NCBI RefSeq assembly: GCF_013753875.1 | Contig: NZ_SMDS01000016.1 | Coordinates: 301,967-365,966 of the forward strand | Direction of reading: 5' to 3' | DNA length: 64,000 nt | Source of the DNA: Candidatus Pantoea persica | Lineage (GTDB): Bacteria; Pseudomonadota; Gammaproteobacteria; Enterobacterales; Enterobacteriaceae | In this document: positions 19,104 to 28,551 of the stretch, in pieces | How the letters are laid out: each line of letters opens with the position of its first letter | Position numbering within the stretch: the first letter of the stretch is position 1 | Translations under genes and position numbers: made by a program | The notes under the pieces: generated by a model | Told to the model about the DNA's origin: nothing | Database searches by the model: none | The model's input: only the letters and a program-made list of their open reading frames with translations

Positions 19104-22100
19104 CTATTCATCATCCCGGTGGGCTTGCAGCACCGGCAGATACCAGCGCTGCGCCGCCTCGGTAATGTACGCTACATGCTCTTCGTTCAATACCCGGCAT
19201 AGGCGCTGCAGATAGGGATCGCCGCCCTCGCCTTCCTGCTGATAGCCGCCCATCCAGGCCTGCAGCAGGCGGTTGCGCGCCTTAACCTGGGTTGCCTCGT
19301 CCAACAGCAGCTGCCCGCTTTTTTTGTCGTAGCTGGCGGTCAGCCAGGCGCCGCCGCTTTTTTTGAGCAGCAGCAGCGGGCGCGACATCCCCTCGCGGTA
19401 GCCCTGCATATAGCGCGCCAGCAGCGCCTCGGCCTCCGGCTGCGCCAGCGACGCAAAACGCCATCGGCTGTTTTCTCTGCCCATCATGCGGCTTTCGCCG
19501 TTGCCGCCCAGCGCGCAGTAGATCAGGTGCTCCAGCCAGAGCAGCAGGCCGTCATTCATATTTAGCACGCCGGGACGCCAGCGCAGCAGGCCGTCGCGCT
19601 GTACCTGGGTCAGCCAGCCGGTCAGCGCCACGCCGTCAAGCTGCAGATTGACCTCCCAGCTCTCTCCCTCGCTGTGCAGCTCGATCACCGCCGCCGCCAC
19701 CTCCTGCATCTCCTCCTGCTGCGCCTGCCAGAAGAGTTCACCAAAGGCGCCGTAGGGTAGATCGCCCGCCGCGCGGTGCAGCGCGAAGAGCCGCTGCGTA
19801 TCTTCGCCCTCTACCATCGCGTTCAGCAGCTCGGCATTGATCTGATAGCGCTCCAGGCTGTCGAGCGCAAAAGGCTCGTTGTCCGCCAGCTCCGTCTCTT
19901 CGAGCCAGAAGGCGACGCCGAGCCGCTGGTGGAACCAGGCGCGTACCGGATGATGCCAGAAGCGCAGGAACTGCTCGCAGGAGACCGTTTCCAGCGCGGG
20001 CAGCGGCAGCGGCTGCACAAAATCGGGCTGTGCCTCGCCTTTGCCCTGCGCCGCCGGCAGCCATTCGCGCGCAAAGCTGTGGCAGTGCGCCTGCGGCTGG
20101 AAGTTCTCCGCGGCGAACGGCATGCGGCTGTGCAGATGCTGAATATGCTGCTGTACGCGGCGCGCGCTCTCATCCAGCTCTTGCTCTTCGTCGCCGGGCA
20201 GGCAAAAGCTCTGGCCAATGTAATCCAGCAGCTCTGTGACTAGCACGGAGGGATAACGTTCCGTATTATCCTGAATTGCGCGGCCAACATAGCTGATATA
20301 GAGGCGATCCTGCGCCGAGAGCAGTGCCTCAAGAAACAGATAGCGGTCGTCGTCGCGTCGGCTGCGGTCGCCCTTTCGCGCCTGCTGCTGCATCAGGTCA
20401 AAGCCCGTCGCCGGCAGCGTGCGCGGATAGATGCCGTCGTTCATGCCGAGCAGGCAGACCACGCGGAAGGGGATCGAGCGCATCGGCATCAGGGTGCAGA
20501 AGTTGATCTGCCCGGCGAGAAAGTGCTGGCTGATGCTCTGCTGATCGAGGCGCGCGCGCAGGTCGTCGCGCAACAGCGTCACCGGAATGGCAGCATGATA
20601 GCGCGCCGCCTGGCCATATTCAATCAACTGCTTCCACTGCTCTTCCACCAGCAGCAGTGCCGCGTCCGCCTCGACGTCACTGTGGAAAAAGTTGTTGATC
20701 ATCTCCCGGCAGAGCGGCAGCCACTGCTCCAGCGGCCGGGCTTCGGCAAGCCGGGCGCGCCAGTGGTTCAGGTGCATCAGCAGCTCCGCCAGGTGGCCGG
20801 CCAGCTCGCCCACCAGCCCGCTCGACTCGTCGTAGGGCAGAATGCCCTGCCAGTCGCCGTGATGGCTTTCCATCGCGTAGCCGAGCAGCATACGCTCAAG
20901 GCCGAAGCGCCAGGTGTGCTGGCCGGTCACCGGCAGCGCCAGCGCTTCGGCGGTGTCGTCGTCTAGCCCCCAGCGCACGCCGGACTCGTTCACCCAGCGG
21001 CGCAGCAGGCGTAGCCCGCTCTCATCCACAGAAAAACGGTTCGCCAGCGCCGGCACCTCCAGCAGCGCCAGCACGTCTTCCGCCGCAAAGCGGCTATCCG
21101 GCAGCGCCAGCAGGCTGAGAAAGGCGAAGATCGCTGGATGCGCCTGGCTGACGCGGCGGTCGGAAATCGAGAACGGCAGATAGCGATCGGCCGGCGCGTT
21201 GGCGAACACCGCCTGAATAAAGGGCGCGTAGCTGTCGATATCGGCCACCATCACAATGATGTCGCGCGGCTTGAGCGTGGCATCCGCCTCCATCATCGCC
21301 AGCAGATGATCCTGCAACACCTCTACTTCGCGCTGAGCGCTGTGGCAGATCTGCACGCTGATGGATTGATCATCGGGATCAAGCAGACGCTTGTTGCCGC
21401 TCCACGCCAGCTCTTCCGCGTTCAGCCCCAGCACCGCGTGGTCCTGCAGGTTCAGCAGGTCGTGCTGCATAGCATGCAGCAGGTTGTCCTCCTCTACCTC
21501 GACGAAGGCGTCGACGTCATCCGCCTCGTCCATCTGGCTGAGCAGAAACAGGTTGTCGCGCCCCAGCTTGCCCCAGGAGGCGAGCAGCGGGTTGCTGAGC
21601 TGCTGTTCGCCTTCGGCGTTGAAGCGCGTCGGCGCCTCCTGCGGATCGCTGAACAGGTAGCGTCCCTCTTCGCTGTCGAGACGCCGTCGCTGGCGGCTTT
21701 GCAGCTTCACCAGAAAGGCGTAATCCTGAATGTCGCCCCAGTAATCGCGGCAGGGATTGGTGAACAGCAGATGAATATCGATATGGCGGCCCAGCGCCTG
21801 CAGCGCCTGTAGGTAGACCGGCGGCAGTGCGGAGATGCCGCAAATAAAGACTCGCTTCGGCAGAGCCGCCGGCGTCTGCTCCGCACGCTCCAGCGTCTGG
21901 ATAAAGCGCGCGTAGAGGTTGGAACGGTGCCATTTCGGCTGGCCCAGCGCCTCGGTATAGGCCACCAGATCGCGCCACAGCGCCGACTGCCACAGCTGCG
22001 CCTCGCCCAGCCCGTCGACCAGCTCCCCCTGCTCCCAGCGGTTCAGCCAGTCGGCGCGGTAGACCAGATACTGGTCAAAAAGATCGGCGACGCGCGAACA

Positions 22101-22481
22101 GAGCTGGAAGAGTTTGCGCTTGTCGCTGTCGTCGTGCAGATAGTGGCGCAGCGAGGCGAAGGCTTCATGCGTCAGCAGATCTGGCAGGCGATGCATCAGC
22201 TTCCAGCTCATGCTCGATTTGTTAAAGGCGCTCTCGGCAGGAATATCCGGCAGTACGCGCACGAACATATCCCAGAGAAAGGAGGCGGGCAGCGGAAAGT
22301 CGATATTGGCGGCAATGCCAAAAGTCTGCGCTAGCTCCATTTGCAGCCACTGTGCCATGCCGGGACTCTGCACCAGCACGGTTTCGGCGGAAAAGGGATC
22401 GCTGAGGGGGTCATGTTCTATTACAGCTGCCGCGAGAATCTTCAGAACATCGAGCTGGTTTGAGTTATAAACGTGAAACAT
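19104..22481 (-). CDS. recC: RecC, exonuclease V gamma subunit
   Basis: A 1125-residue protein (E. coli 1122), the Chi-recognition and scaffold subunit of RecBCD. It begins MFHVYNSNQLDVLKILAAAV and contains the expected QSPGMAQWLQMELAQTFGIAANIDFPLP and the inactive helicase-like segment FRVVCLLGMNDGIYPRTLP. The gene stops at a TAG (19104-19106). This matters because it shows TAG still serves as a normal terminator in this genome. No disruption is seen over 3.4 kb. It is separated from ptrA by 122 bases that may hold the ptrA promoter. Confidence 0.97.
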   Translation of the reverse strand: MFHVYNSNQLDVLKILAAAVIEHDPLSDPFSAETVLVQSPGMAQWLQMELAQTFGIAANIDFPLPASFLWDMFVRVLPDIPAESAFNKSSMSWKLMHRLPDLLTHEAFASLRHYLHDDSDKRKLFQLCSRVADLFDQYLVYRADWLNRWEQGELVDGLGEAQLWQSALWRDLVAYTEALGQPKWHRSNLYARFIQTLERAEQTPAALPKRVFICGISALPPVYLQALQALGRHIDIHLLFTNPCRDYWGDIQDYAFLVKLQSRQRRRLDSEEGRYLFSDPQEAPTRFNAEGEQQLSNPLLASWGKLGRDNLFLLSQMDEADDVDAFVEVEEDNLLHAMQHDLLNLQDHAVLGLNAEELAWSGNKRLLDPDDQSISVQICHSAQREVEVLQDHLLAMMEADATLKPRDIIVMVADIDSYAPFIQAVFANAPADRYLPFSISDRRVSQAHPAIFAFLSLLALPDSRFAAEDVLALLEVPALANRFSVDESGLRLLRRWVNESGVRWGLDDDTAEALALPVTGQHTWRFGLERMLLGYAMESHHGDWQGILPYDESSGLVGELAGHLAELLMHLNHWRARLAEARPLEQWLPLCREMINNFFHSDVEADAALLLVEEQWKQLIEYGQAARYHAAIPVTLLRDDLRARLDQQSISQHFLAGQINFCTLMPMRSIPFRVVCLLGMNDGIYPRTLPATGFDLMQQQARKGDRSRRDDDRYLFLEALLSAQDRLYISYVGRAIQDNTERYPSVLVTELLDYIGQSFCLPGDEEQELDESARRVQQHIQHLHSRMPFAAENFQPQAHCHSFAREWLPAAQGKGEAQPDFVQPLPLPALETVSCEQFLRFWHHPVRAWFHQRLGVAFWLEETELADNEPFALDSLERYQINAELLNAMVEGEDTQRLFALHRAAGDLPYGAFGELFWQAQQEEMQEVAAAVIELHSEGESWEVNLQLDGVALTGWLTQVQRDGLLRWRPGVLNMNDGLLLWLEHLIYCALGGNGESRMMGRENSRWRFASLAQPEAEALLARYMQGYREGMSRPLLLLKKSGGAWLTASYDKKSGQLLLDEATQVKARNRLLQAWMGGYQQEGEGGDPYLQRLCRVLNEEHVAYITEAAQRWYLPVLQAHRDDE

Positions 22482-22589
22482 GGATACTCCTGTAGCACTC
22501 TCTAGCGCGGCAGAGAGCTAACTCTACCGCGGATTGCCGGGGTTGCCTACTATAGTGTGCGGGCGCTTTTACCTCTCAGCAGCGTAAAC

Positions 22590-22771
22590 GGCTCAGCGCG
22601 GCATGCGCCTGCTGCGGCCCACTCGCCTCCGCGCGCTCCAGCGCGCTGCTGCCAAGGCTGGCTGAAGCCCTGCGTCAGCGCCCGGTGATACTCAAGCAGC
22701 GCGCTGATGACGCTTATCGCCAGCAGCAGCAGCGCAAACAGCGCCTCCGGCAGGTTGAAGCCGCGCTGCTT
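22590..22771 (-). pseudogene. ppdC: ppdC-like prepilin peptidase-dependent protein, remnant
   Basis: A short type IV prepilin-like segment, KQRGFNLPEALFALLLLAIS, can be read on the minus strand directly after the tail of ygdB. It keeps the G/F cleavage site and the +5 Glu of class III signals. There is no start codon, because the upstream part is fused to ygdB, and the sequence becomes unrecognisable after about 40 residues. It lies where ppdC lies in E. coli, just upstream of recC. Confidence 0.6.
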
Positions 22772-23157
22772 ACAGGCAGCGGGCAGTAGTCGATCCAGCC
22801 GTGCGGCAGCGGTCTGACGCGGTCACCTTCCCACGCCACCCAGCGCCACAGCGCCAGCTCGCTGTCGATCGCCTGGCCTTTAAGTAATCCTCGCGCATCG
22901 TCAATCCTCTGTAGAAAGCTTTGCCAGCCCTGCGGCTGCACCTACTGGCAGCCCGAAGAGTGCGCAGCCGGCCAGCTCAGCGTCAGCCCCCAGCTCAGCG
23001 CCGACTGCGCCGCCAGCCACGCCTGAAAATAGCGCCGCTCGTCGGCGACCAGCGTCAGGCCCTGCTCCAGCCGCACCCGGCTGGCATGCAGCGTCAGGCT
23101 GCCCATCAGCAGCACGATCAGCACCATGCTCAGCGCGCTGTTCCCTTTTTGCGTCAC
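22772..23157 (-). pseudogene. ygdB: ygdB, prepilin-cluster protein, broken
   Basis: Starting from a GTG at 23157 overlapping the end of ppdB, the reading MTQKGNSALSMVLIVLLMGSL resembles YgdB, with a hydrophobic N-terminal segment. A TAG at 22942-22944 interrupts it after SSGCQ. The same frame continues to RVRPLPHGWIDYCPL, equivalent to the conserved YgdB tail, before merging with the ppdC remnant. It probably once belonged to the minor-pseudopilin set ppdA-ppdB-ygdB-ppdC. Confidence 0.75.
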
Positions 23158-23679
23158 AGGTTCTCTCCCTCGACCCGGCTCTCCAGCGTTTCCCGCCAGC
23201 GCCCGTCGCGGCCCGTCAGCCGCAGTTTCAGCAGCCTGCCACTCTGCTCTACGCTGAAGTGCTCAATGGCAAGAAAGGCGGGATCGGTGAGCCGCTCCCA
23301 GCAGCTTCCCGCGCAGTTGTCGACGCCGCGCTGGGTTTTCAGCTGCTGCTGGCGCAGGCGAAAGCCGTAATAGTCGCTTTCGCCGTGGGCGGGCGCCTCC
23401 CAGCGGCCGTTACTGCTGTCGTCCCAGCGCAGCAGCAGGCAGTTCGCGGCGAGGTTCAGCGCGCCCGCGCCTCAGCTACCGTTACAGTAACCGGCGCGCC
23501 GCACCACTTTCTCCAGCGTCTGCATAAGCTGCCGCAGATCCTCCTGCAGCTGAACCCGCTGCTGCAGGCGTAGGGTTTCCCCGAGCAGCTGCAGCAGGAA
23601 GCGGCCCGCGCTCAGCATCAGCACGGCGCTGAGGGCCAGCCAGAAGCATCTCCAGCAGGCTGAATCCACCGTTTGTCAG
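23154..23679 (-). pseudogene. ppdB: ppdB-like prepilin protein, broken
   Basis: A type IV pseudopilin-like gene. The N-terminal signal reads GGFSLLEMLLA, then a one-base change shifts the frame within the hydrophobic helix; the continuation LSAVLMLSAGRFLLQLLGE is in another frame. A TGA at 23472-23474, probably replacing Cys, interrupts it after AGYCNGS, and the frame goes on to the end at 23154. There is no ATG before the prepilin signal. It overlaps the ppdA stop upstream and the ygdB start downstream, as in an operon. Confidence 0.8.
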
Positions 23680-24038
23680 TCGTACTGCTGCCCCTCCGGC
23701 TGACAGAGCCGAATGCGCGCGCGGGCGGAAATAATCAGCCGCAGCGTGCTGCTCTCGTTGCTTAGTTCCACGCTGCCCGGCGCGCAGCCCTCGGCAGGCT
23801 CAGGCCCGCTGCCCAGGCACCAGCGCTCACCCGGGCGCAGCCAGAACAGCCGCTCCGCGTTCTGCCAGTTTGCCTCGGCGCGCAACCCCTGCAGAAAGCC
23901 CTGCAGCTGCTGGGCGGTGTCGCGCAGCTGCTGCCGCTGCTGCCAGCGCTGCATCGCGCCGAGGCTGAGCAGGCCGACGATCGCCAGCACCAACAGCAGC
24001 TCGGTGAGCGTAAATCCCTGCTCCGCGTCTCTTTTCAT
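23676..24038 (-). CDS. ppdA: PpdA-like prepilin peptidase-dependent protein, short
   Basis: A 120-residue open frame with a class III prepilin signal: MKRDAEQ, then GFTLTELLLVLAIVGLLSL, with cleavage predicted after Gly8. It ends in a segment (RIRLCQPEGQQ) that resembles the E. coli PpdA tail. E. coli PpdA is 156 residues, so about 36 residues are missing from the middle, probably by in-frame deletion. I chose the ATG at 24038; the frame is open for another 180 codons upstream, but that part is not conserved. With the neighbouring pseudopilin genes ruined, its product may have no partner. Confidence 0.65.
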   Translation of the reverse strand: MKRDAEQGFTLTELLLVLAIVGLLSLGAMQRWQQRQQLRDTAQQLQGFLQGLRAEANWQNAERLFWLRPGERWCLGSGPEPAEGCAPGSVELSNESSTLRLIISARARIRLCQPEGQQYD

Positions 24039-24178
24039 GAGCTGACTGTGGCGCAGCGTGTGGGCAGACGCCCCCCTGTTCCGCTGGCGCTGTGCGGCCG
24101 GTGCGCAGCAAAGCTGCAAGCGGTTGTAGCGCGTCGCAGCAGCCTGCGAGGCCGTGCGCAAAGAGGTGGACGCGGCAT

Positions 24179-24202
24179 AAAAAAGCCCCGGCAAGCGGGG
24201 CT
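24179..24202 (-). terminator. Rho-independent terminator after thyA
   Basis: Read on the minus strand, agccccg-cttgc-cggggct is followed by a run of T. It lies 28 bases past the thyA stop and separates thyA from ppdA. Confidence 0.8.
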
Positions 24203-24229
24203 GCCGGGCTTTGTTGTTTGGCCTACGCG

Positions 24230-25024
24230 CTATACCGCGACCGGCGCCTTGATGGCGGGATGGGGATCGTAGCCTTCGATCTCGAAATCCTCGAAGCGGT
24301 AGTCGAAGATGGAGTCGGGCTTGCGCTTGATCCCCAGCGTCGGCAGCGCGCGCGGCTCGCGTGTCAGCTGCAGGCGCGCCTGCTCTAGATGGTTGCTGTA
24401 GAGGTGGATGTCGCCGCCGGTCCAAACAAAATCGCCCACCTGCAGGTCGCACTGCTGCGCCACCATATGCACTAGCAGCGCGTAGCTGGCGATATTGAAT
24501 GGTAGACCGAGGAAGATATCGCAGGAGCGCTGGTAAAGCTGGCAGGAGAGTTTGCCGTCCGCCACGTAGAACTGGAAGAAGGCGTGGCACGGCGCCAGCG
24601 CCATCTCATCCAGCTCACCGACGTTCCACGCCGAGACGATAATGCGGCGTGAATCGGGATCGCGCTTCAGCTGCTCGATCACATTCGCAATCTGGTCGAT
24701 CTCCTCGCCGCGCGCGTTGCCCCAGCTGCGCCACTGCTTGCCGTAGACCGGGCCGAGCTCGCCGTTTTCGTCGGCCCACCCGTCCCAGATGGTGACCTTG
24801 TTCTCTGTCAGGTAGCCGATATTGGTCTCGCCCTTCAGGAACCACAGCAGCTCGTGAATAATAGAGCGCAGGTGCACTTTTTTCGTGGTCACCAGCGGAA
24901 AGCCGTCCTGCAGATTGAAACGCATCTGGTGGCCGAAAATCGACAGCGTGCCGGTGCCGGTACGATCCGATTTTGGAGTGCCCTCATTCAGCACGTGTTG
25001 CATCAGGTCCAGATACTGTTTCAT
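24230..25024 (-). CDS. thyA: ThyA thymidylate synthase
   Basis: A 264-residue enzyme (E. coli 264) that converts dUMP to dTMP with methylene-tetrahydrofolate. It begins [26 protein letters not shown]. The catalytic Cys is in [12 protein letters not shown] near residue 146, followed by the phosphate-binding [19 protein letters not shown]. The start ATG overlaps the lgt stop (atga), so the two genes are translationally coupled, as in E. coli. The gene ends in TAG and is followed by a terminator. No lesion. Confidence 0.97.
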   Translation of the reverse strand: MKQYLDLMQHVLNEGTPKSDRTGTGTLSIFGHQMRFNLQDGFPLVTTKKVHLRSIIHELLWFLKGETNIGYLTENKVTIWDGWADENGELGPVYGKQWRSWGNARGEEIDQIANVIEQLKRDPDSRRIIVSAWNVGELDEMALAPCHAFFQFYVADGKLSCQLYQRSCDIFLGLPFNIASYALLVHMVAQQCDLQVGDFVWTGGDIHLYSNHLEQARLQLTREPRALPTLGIKRKPDSIFDYRFEDFEIEGYDPHPAIKAPVAV

Positions 25025-25905
25025 TTTACCTCTCGAGTTTGCGGCTGCGGGCGACGACGATACGCCCAGACCATAATAATAACGCCCGCTAGGATCATCG
25101 GAATGGATAGGATCTGCCCCATGCTGATGCCGCCTTCAAACAGCCCAAGCTGCGCGTCCGGCTGACGGAAAAATTCAACGATAATGCGAAACGCGCCGTA
25201 GCCGATCAGGAACAGGCCGGAGACGCTGCCCATCGGGCGCGGTTTGCGGATAAACAGGTTAAGAATAATAAACAGTACCACCCCTTCCAGCATCAGCTCA
25301 TAGAGCTGCGAAGGATGACGCGGCAGCACGCCGTAGGTGTTCAGCAGCGCCTGATACTGCGGGTTGTTTACCGCCTGCGCCACGTCTTCGCTGCGCGAGC
25401 CGGGAAACAGCATGGCGTATTTAAAGTCGGGCGCAACGCGGCCCCACAGCTCGCCGTTGATAAAGTTGCCGAGACGACCGGCGCCGAGGCCGAACGGGAT
25501 CAGCGACGCGATAAAGTCGGAGACCTGGAAAAAGGTGCGCTTCGTGCGGTGCGCGAAGATCAGCATCACCACGATCACGCCGATCAGGCCGCCGTGGAAC
25601 GACATGCCGCCATCCCAGACTTTGAACAGATAGAGCGGATTTTCCAGAAACAGTGACAGGCTATAGAACAGCACATAGCCGATGCGGCCGCCGAAGAAGA
25701 CGCCGAGGAAGCCGGCGTAGAGCAGGTTCTCTACCTCCTCTTTTTTCCAGCCGCTGCCGGGTTTGTTGGCGCGGCGTACCGCCAGCCACATGGCAAAAAT
25801 AAAGCCAACAAGGTACATCAAACCGTACCAGTGCAGCGAAACCAGTCCGATAGAGAAGATCACCGGATCGAACTGCGGAAATGCAATATAGCCGTTATTC
25901 ATCAT
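25021..25905 (-). CDS. lgt: Lgt phosphatidylglycerol-prolipoprotein diacylglyceryl transferase
   Basis: A 294-residue inner-membrane enzyme (E. coli 291) with about seven hydrophobic segments. It transfers diacylglycerol to the lipobox Cys of prolipoproteins, the first step of lipoprotein maturation. Conserved motifs are present: [13 protein letters not shown] with the essential His, and [14 protein letters not shown] with the essential Arg. Retention fits the intact lipoproteins elsewhere in the window (YgdI, MltA, MltD). Coupled to thyA by a 4-base overlap. Confidence 0.96.
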   Translation of the reverse strand: MMNNGYIAFPQFDPVIFSIGLVSLHWYGLMYLVGFIFAMWLAVRRANKPGSGWKKEEVENLLYAGFLGVFFGGRIGYVLFYSLSLFLENPLYLFKVWDGGMSFHGGLIGVIVVMLIFAHRTKRTFFQVSDFIASLIPFGLGAGRLGNFINGELWGRVAPDFKYAMLFPGSRSEDVAQAVNNPQYQALLNTYGVLPRHPSQLYELMLEGVVLFIILNLFIRKPRPMGSVSGLFLIGYGAFRIIVEFFRQPDAQLGLFEGGISMGQILSIPMILAGVIIMVWAYRRRPQPQTREVK

Positions 25906-26020
25906 TCACCATTCAATTTTCAGCCCTGAAAAAGGGCGCCAGGCGGATATGTTAAAGGCTGCTCATAGTAGCACAGCCTGCTTTTTACGGGGCAACGGAA
26001 AATGTAAACGCGGGTATCGA

Positions 26021-27335
26021 TCAGCGCCCGCCGCGGATCAGGCCGTCCAGGCCGTGACGCTCCATAAAGGCAGAGACCAGATGGCGAACTTCCGTGGCGG
26101 TATGCGCGTCGAGCGCCTGCTCGCTCAGCTTTTGCGTTTCCTCGTTATCCAGATGGCACAGCAGTATTTCACGCGCGGCACGCTCTTGCCGTTCATGCTG
26201 AGGTGATGATAGCCAAGCCTTACCAGCAGCGCCACATACATCGGATCGCCAGCCATTTCACCACAAAGGCAGAGCTGGAGATTCGCCAGACGGGCTTCGC
26301 TGGCGATGGCGCGCAGCATGGCGGGATGCCGCGGATCGTAGAGATTGGCGACGCGAGAATTGTTGCGATCCACCGCCATCAGATACTGGGTCAGATCGTT
26401 GGTGCCGACCGAAACGAAATCGACGCGCGACGCCAAGTGCGGGATCATAAACAGCATCGACGGCACTTCGATCATCGCCCCGATGCGCGGTTTGGGGATC
26501 ACGTAGCCCAGCATCTCTTCCACTTCGCGTCCGGCGCGCTGGATCAGCCGCACCGCGTCGTCGATCTCGTAGATGTGGCTGATCATCGGCAGCAGAATGT
26601 TGAGGTTGCCGGAGGCGGCGTTGGCGCGCAGCATGGCGCGCACCTGCACCAGGAAAATCTCCGGCTGATCCAGCGTCAGGCGAATGCCGCGCCAGCCGCT
26701 CGCGTTCGCGCTGAACGTCAAGGGTCGAGGCGGCGGAGACCTGATCGAGCAACGGCTGGGTTTCATCGACACAGCCTGGCGCGACCGCCACGCCGGGCGC
26801 GGCGGCGATGGCGCGCACCCGCGTCTGGCAGAACTGCCCGAACAGCTAGCCGAGCTGCGACTGCGACAGCAGCGTCGCCATCTGCGTCGCCAGCGTCACC
26901 AGGAATGACTCTTCGCTCTCGTCGAACTGCCGGTGTTCGTGCTGCTGAACAACCAGCACACCAAGCAGCTGGCGGCGGCTGATAATCGGCACGCCGAGGA
27001 AGGAGCGGTAGCGCTCCTCTTTTACCACTACCGCGGGGATATATTTTAAGCTAGGGTGGCTTTACGCGTCTGAGAGGTTAATCGGCTCGGCGAGGCGTCC
27101 CACCAGCCCGACAATCCCTTCGCCGAAGGCCAGCGTCACGGTGCGCCCGCGCGGTTTTTTCAGGCCGCGCGTCGCCATCAGGTAGTAGCAATGGTGCTCG
27201 TGATCGGCGAGGTAAACCGAGCACACTTCCGTGTCCATCGCCAAGCAGATCTCATTGACAAGAATATTGAGCGCATCGTTCAGACGAGGCGCGCTCGCTA
27301 CTTTATTCTACGATTTCGCTCAACTGAGTGAGCAT
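26021..27335 (-). pseudogene. ptsP: ptsP (EI-Ntr), large internal deletion
   Basis: PtsP is enzyme I of the nitrogen PTS: an N-terminal GAF domain plus PEP-dependent phosphotransferase domains. Expected length is about 2.25 kb; only 1.3 kb is left. An inserted T early on makes a TAA. TAA at 27062-27064 replaces Gln after INLSDA, and TAG at 26846-26848 follows SQLG. Near 26700 the reading jumps from STLDVQRERERL to GWRGIRLTLDQPEIF, removing about 310 residues including the phosphorylated His; ggctggcg at the join may be the repeat used. One base is also missing near 26170, where YLLCHLDNEE should continue. The GAF part and the PEP-binding C-terminus remain readable. Confidence 0.93.
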
Positions 27336-27347
27336 AAGGGGCGTGGC

Positions 27348-27878
27348 CTACCCTCTTTTCCGTCGATGGGCTGGCGCGCTGCGCTGTTGCCCTGTACTCT
27401 CCTGCATCGACATCACCACTCCAGCGAATTCCTTCATGACGCGGCGATAGACATCACGCTTGAAGGAGACTACCTGACGCACCGGATACCAGAAGCTCAC
27501 CCAGCGCCAGCCGTCAAACTCCGGCGTGCTGCTGTGCTGCACATTGATATCTGCGTCATTGCACATCAACTGCAGAAGAAACCACTTTTGTTTCTGGCCG
27601 ATACATACCTGCTTTGTGTCCCAACGCACCAAACGTTTCGGCAATTTGTAGCGCAACCAGTTACGGGTAGATGCAAGTATTCGAACATCTTTACGGTGTA
27701 AACCCACCTCTTCGAGCAGTTCGCGATACATCGCTTGTTCTGCGGTTTCACCGGGATTGATGCCTCCCTGAGGAAACTGCCAGGAGTGCTGTCCAAAGCG
27801 CCTGGCCCACAACACTTGTCCTTGCCTGTTACAGATTACAATACCAACATTCGGGCGGTAGCCATCATCATCGATCAC
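27348..27878 (-). CDS. rppH: RppH RNA pyrophosphohydrolase
   Basis: A 176-residue Nudix hydrolase (E. coli RppH also 176) that removes pyrophosphate from mRNA 5' ends and so starts RNase E-dependent decay. It begins [20 protein letters not shown]. The Nudix box is complete: [22 protein letters not shown] at about residues 37-58. The gene ends in a natural TAG. It is intact even though ptsP, its usual operon partner just downstream, is destroyed. Confidence 0.96.
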   Translation of the reverse strand: MIDDDGYRPNVGIVICNRQGQVLWARRFGQHSWQFPQGGINPGETAEQAMYRELLEEVGLHRKDVRILASTRNWLRYKLPKRLVRWDTKQVCIGQKQKWFLLQLMCNDADINVQHSSTPEFDGWRWVSFWYPVRQVVSFKRDVYRRVMKEFAGVVMSMQESTGQQRSAPAHRRKRG

Positions 27879-28033
27879 TGGACTACCTCAAAGCTAAATT
27901 TGAATAGCCTGATTGTTTCACACTCCTCACAAGCGGTAAACTACAGGATCATGGGCAGGAACGCCGGGTAACTCCTAGATAACTCACAGGGTTATCCAGA
28001 GTTATAAACAATAAAAGGGTTAAACCGTCGATC

Positions 28034-28068
28034 TTATTCACCTTTTCTGTGGATAGCTATGTGCAGAA
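28034..28068 (+). promoter_or_regulatory. DARS2 core (DnaA-reactivating sequence), in the rppH-mutH interval
   Basis: The 673-base stretch 27879-28551 holds no gene. In E. coli the same rppH(ygdP)-mutH interval carries DARS2, which regenerates ATP-DnaA. Three DnaA-box-like 9-mers sit close together here: ttattcacc (28034-28042, forward), tgtggatag (28048-28056, reverse) and tgtgcagaa (28060-28068, reverse), each one mismatch from TTWTNCACA. This forward/reverse/reverse trio fits the DARS core layout. More near-matches lie at 27993-28001 and about 28364-28374, and a perfect ttttccaca (as its complement) at 28506-28514. AT-rich DNA at 28100-28150 could hold the IHF/Fis sites, but I cannot place them confidently. 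The rppH and mutH promoters must also lie in this stretch. Confidence 0.72.
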
Positions 28069-28551
28069 CACGGGAATTAGCTGAATAAACTGATTGGGAC
28101 GCTGCGAGAGAACAACATAAATCGACAAATTTTATCACTTAAAAACAGCCTGTTAATCAGCTCTTATTCAGAATTAAAGCGCTGAATCCGGCTATAACGC
28201 ACCAGCAAAAGAGGCCACTGGTTAAAGATCGAGCGGTGTCGTCTTTACCCACAGACAATGCAGTAAACTTGGCCATCAGCGGACAAAAATGGCGCAAAGC
28301 CCCGGAAGTCAAGCCTGTAAATGGAACCAGTAGCTCCCTTCAGCTTGGGTATCCCACCATTCTATGGATAACTTAGTTTAAAATCCTGTTCATTGCGGCC
28401 CGCATCCCAGGATACCCTTGCACTTTCAACAGCAAGCTCTGGCGCGCGTCGTTAAAAACAGATGTTGAATCATGCTATTATCAGCGCCTTTGCGCGAATC
28501 GACGCTGTGGAAAACCGCGCCCGGCAAATTTCTGCTTATTTTTTAAACTAG

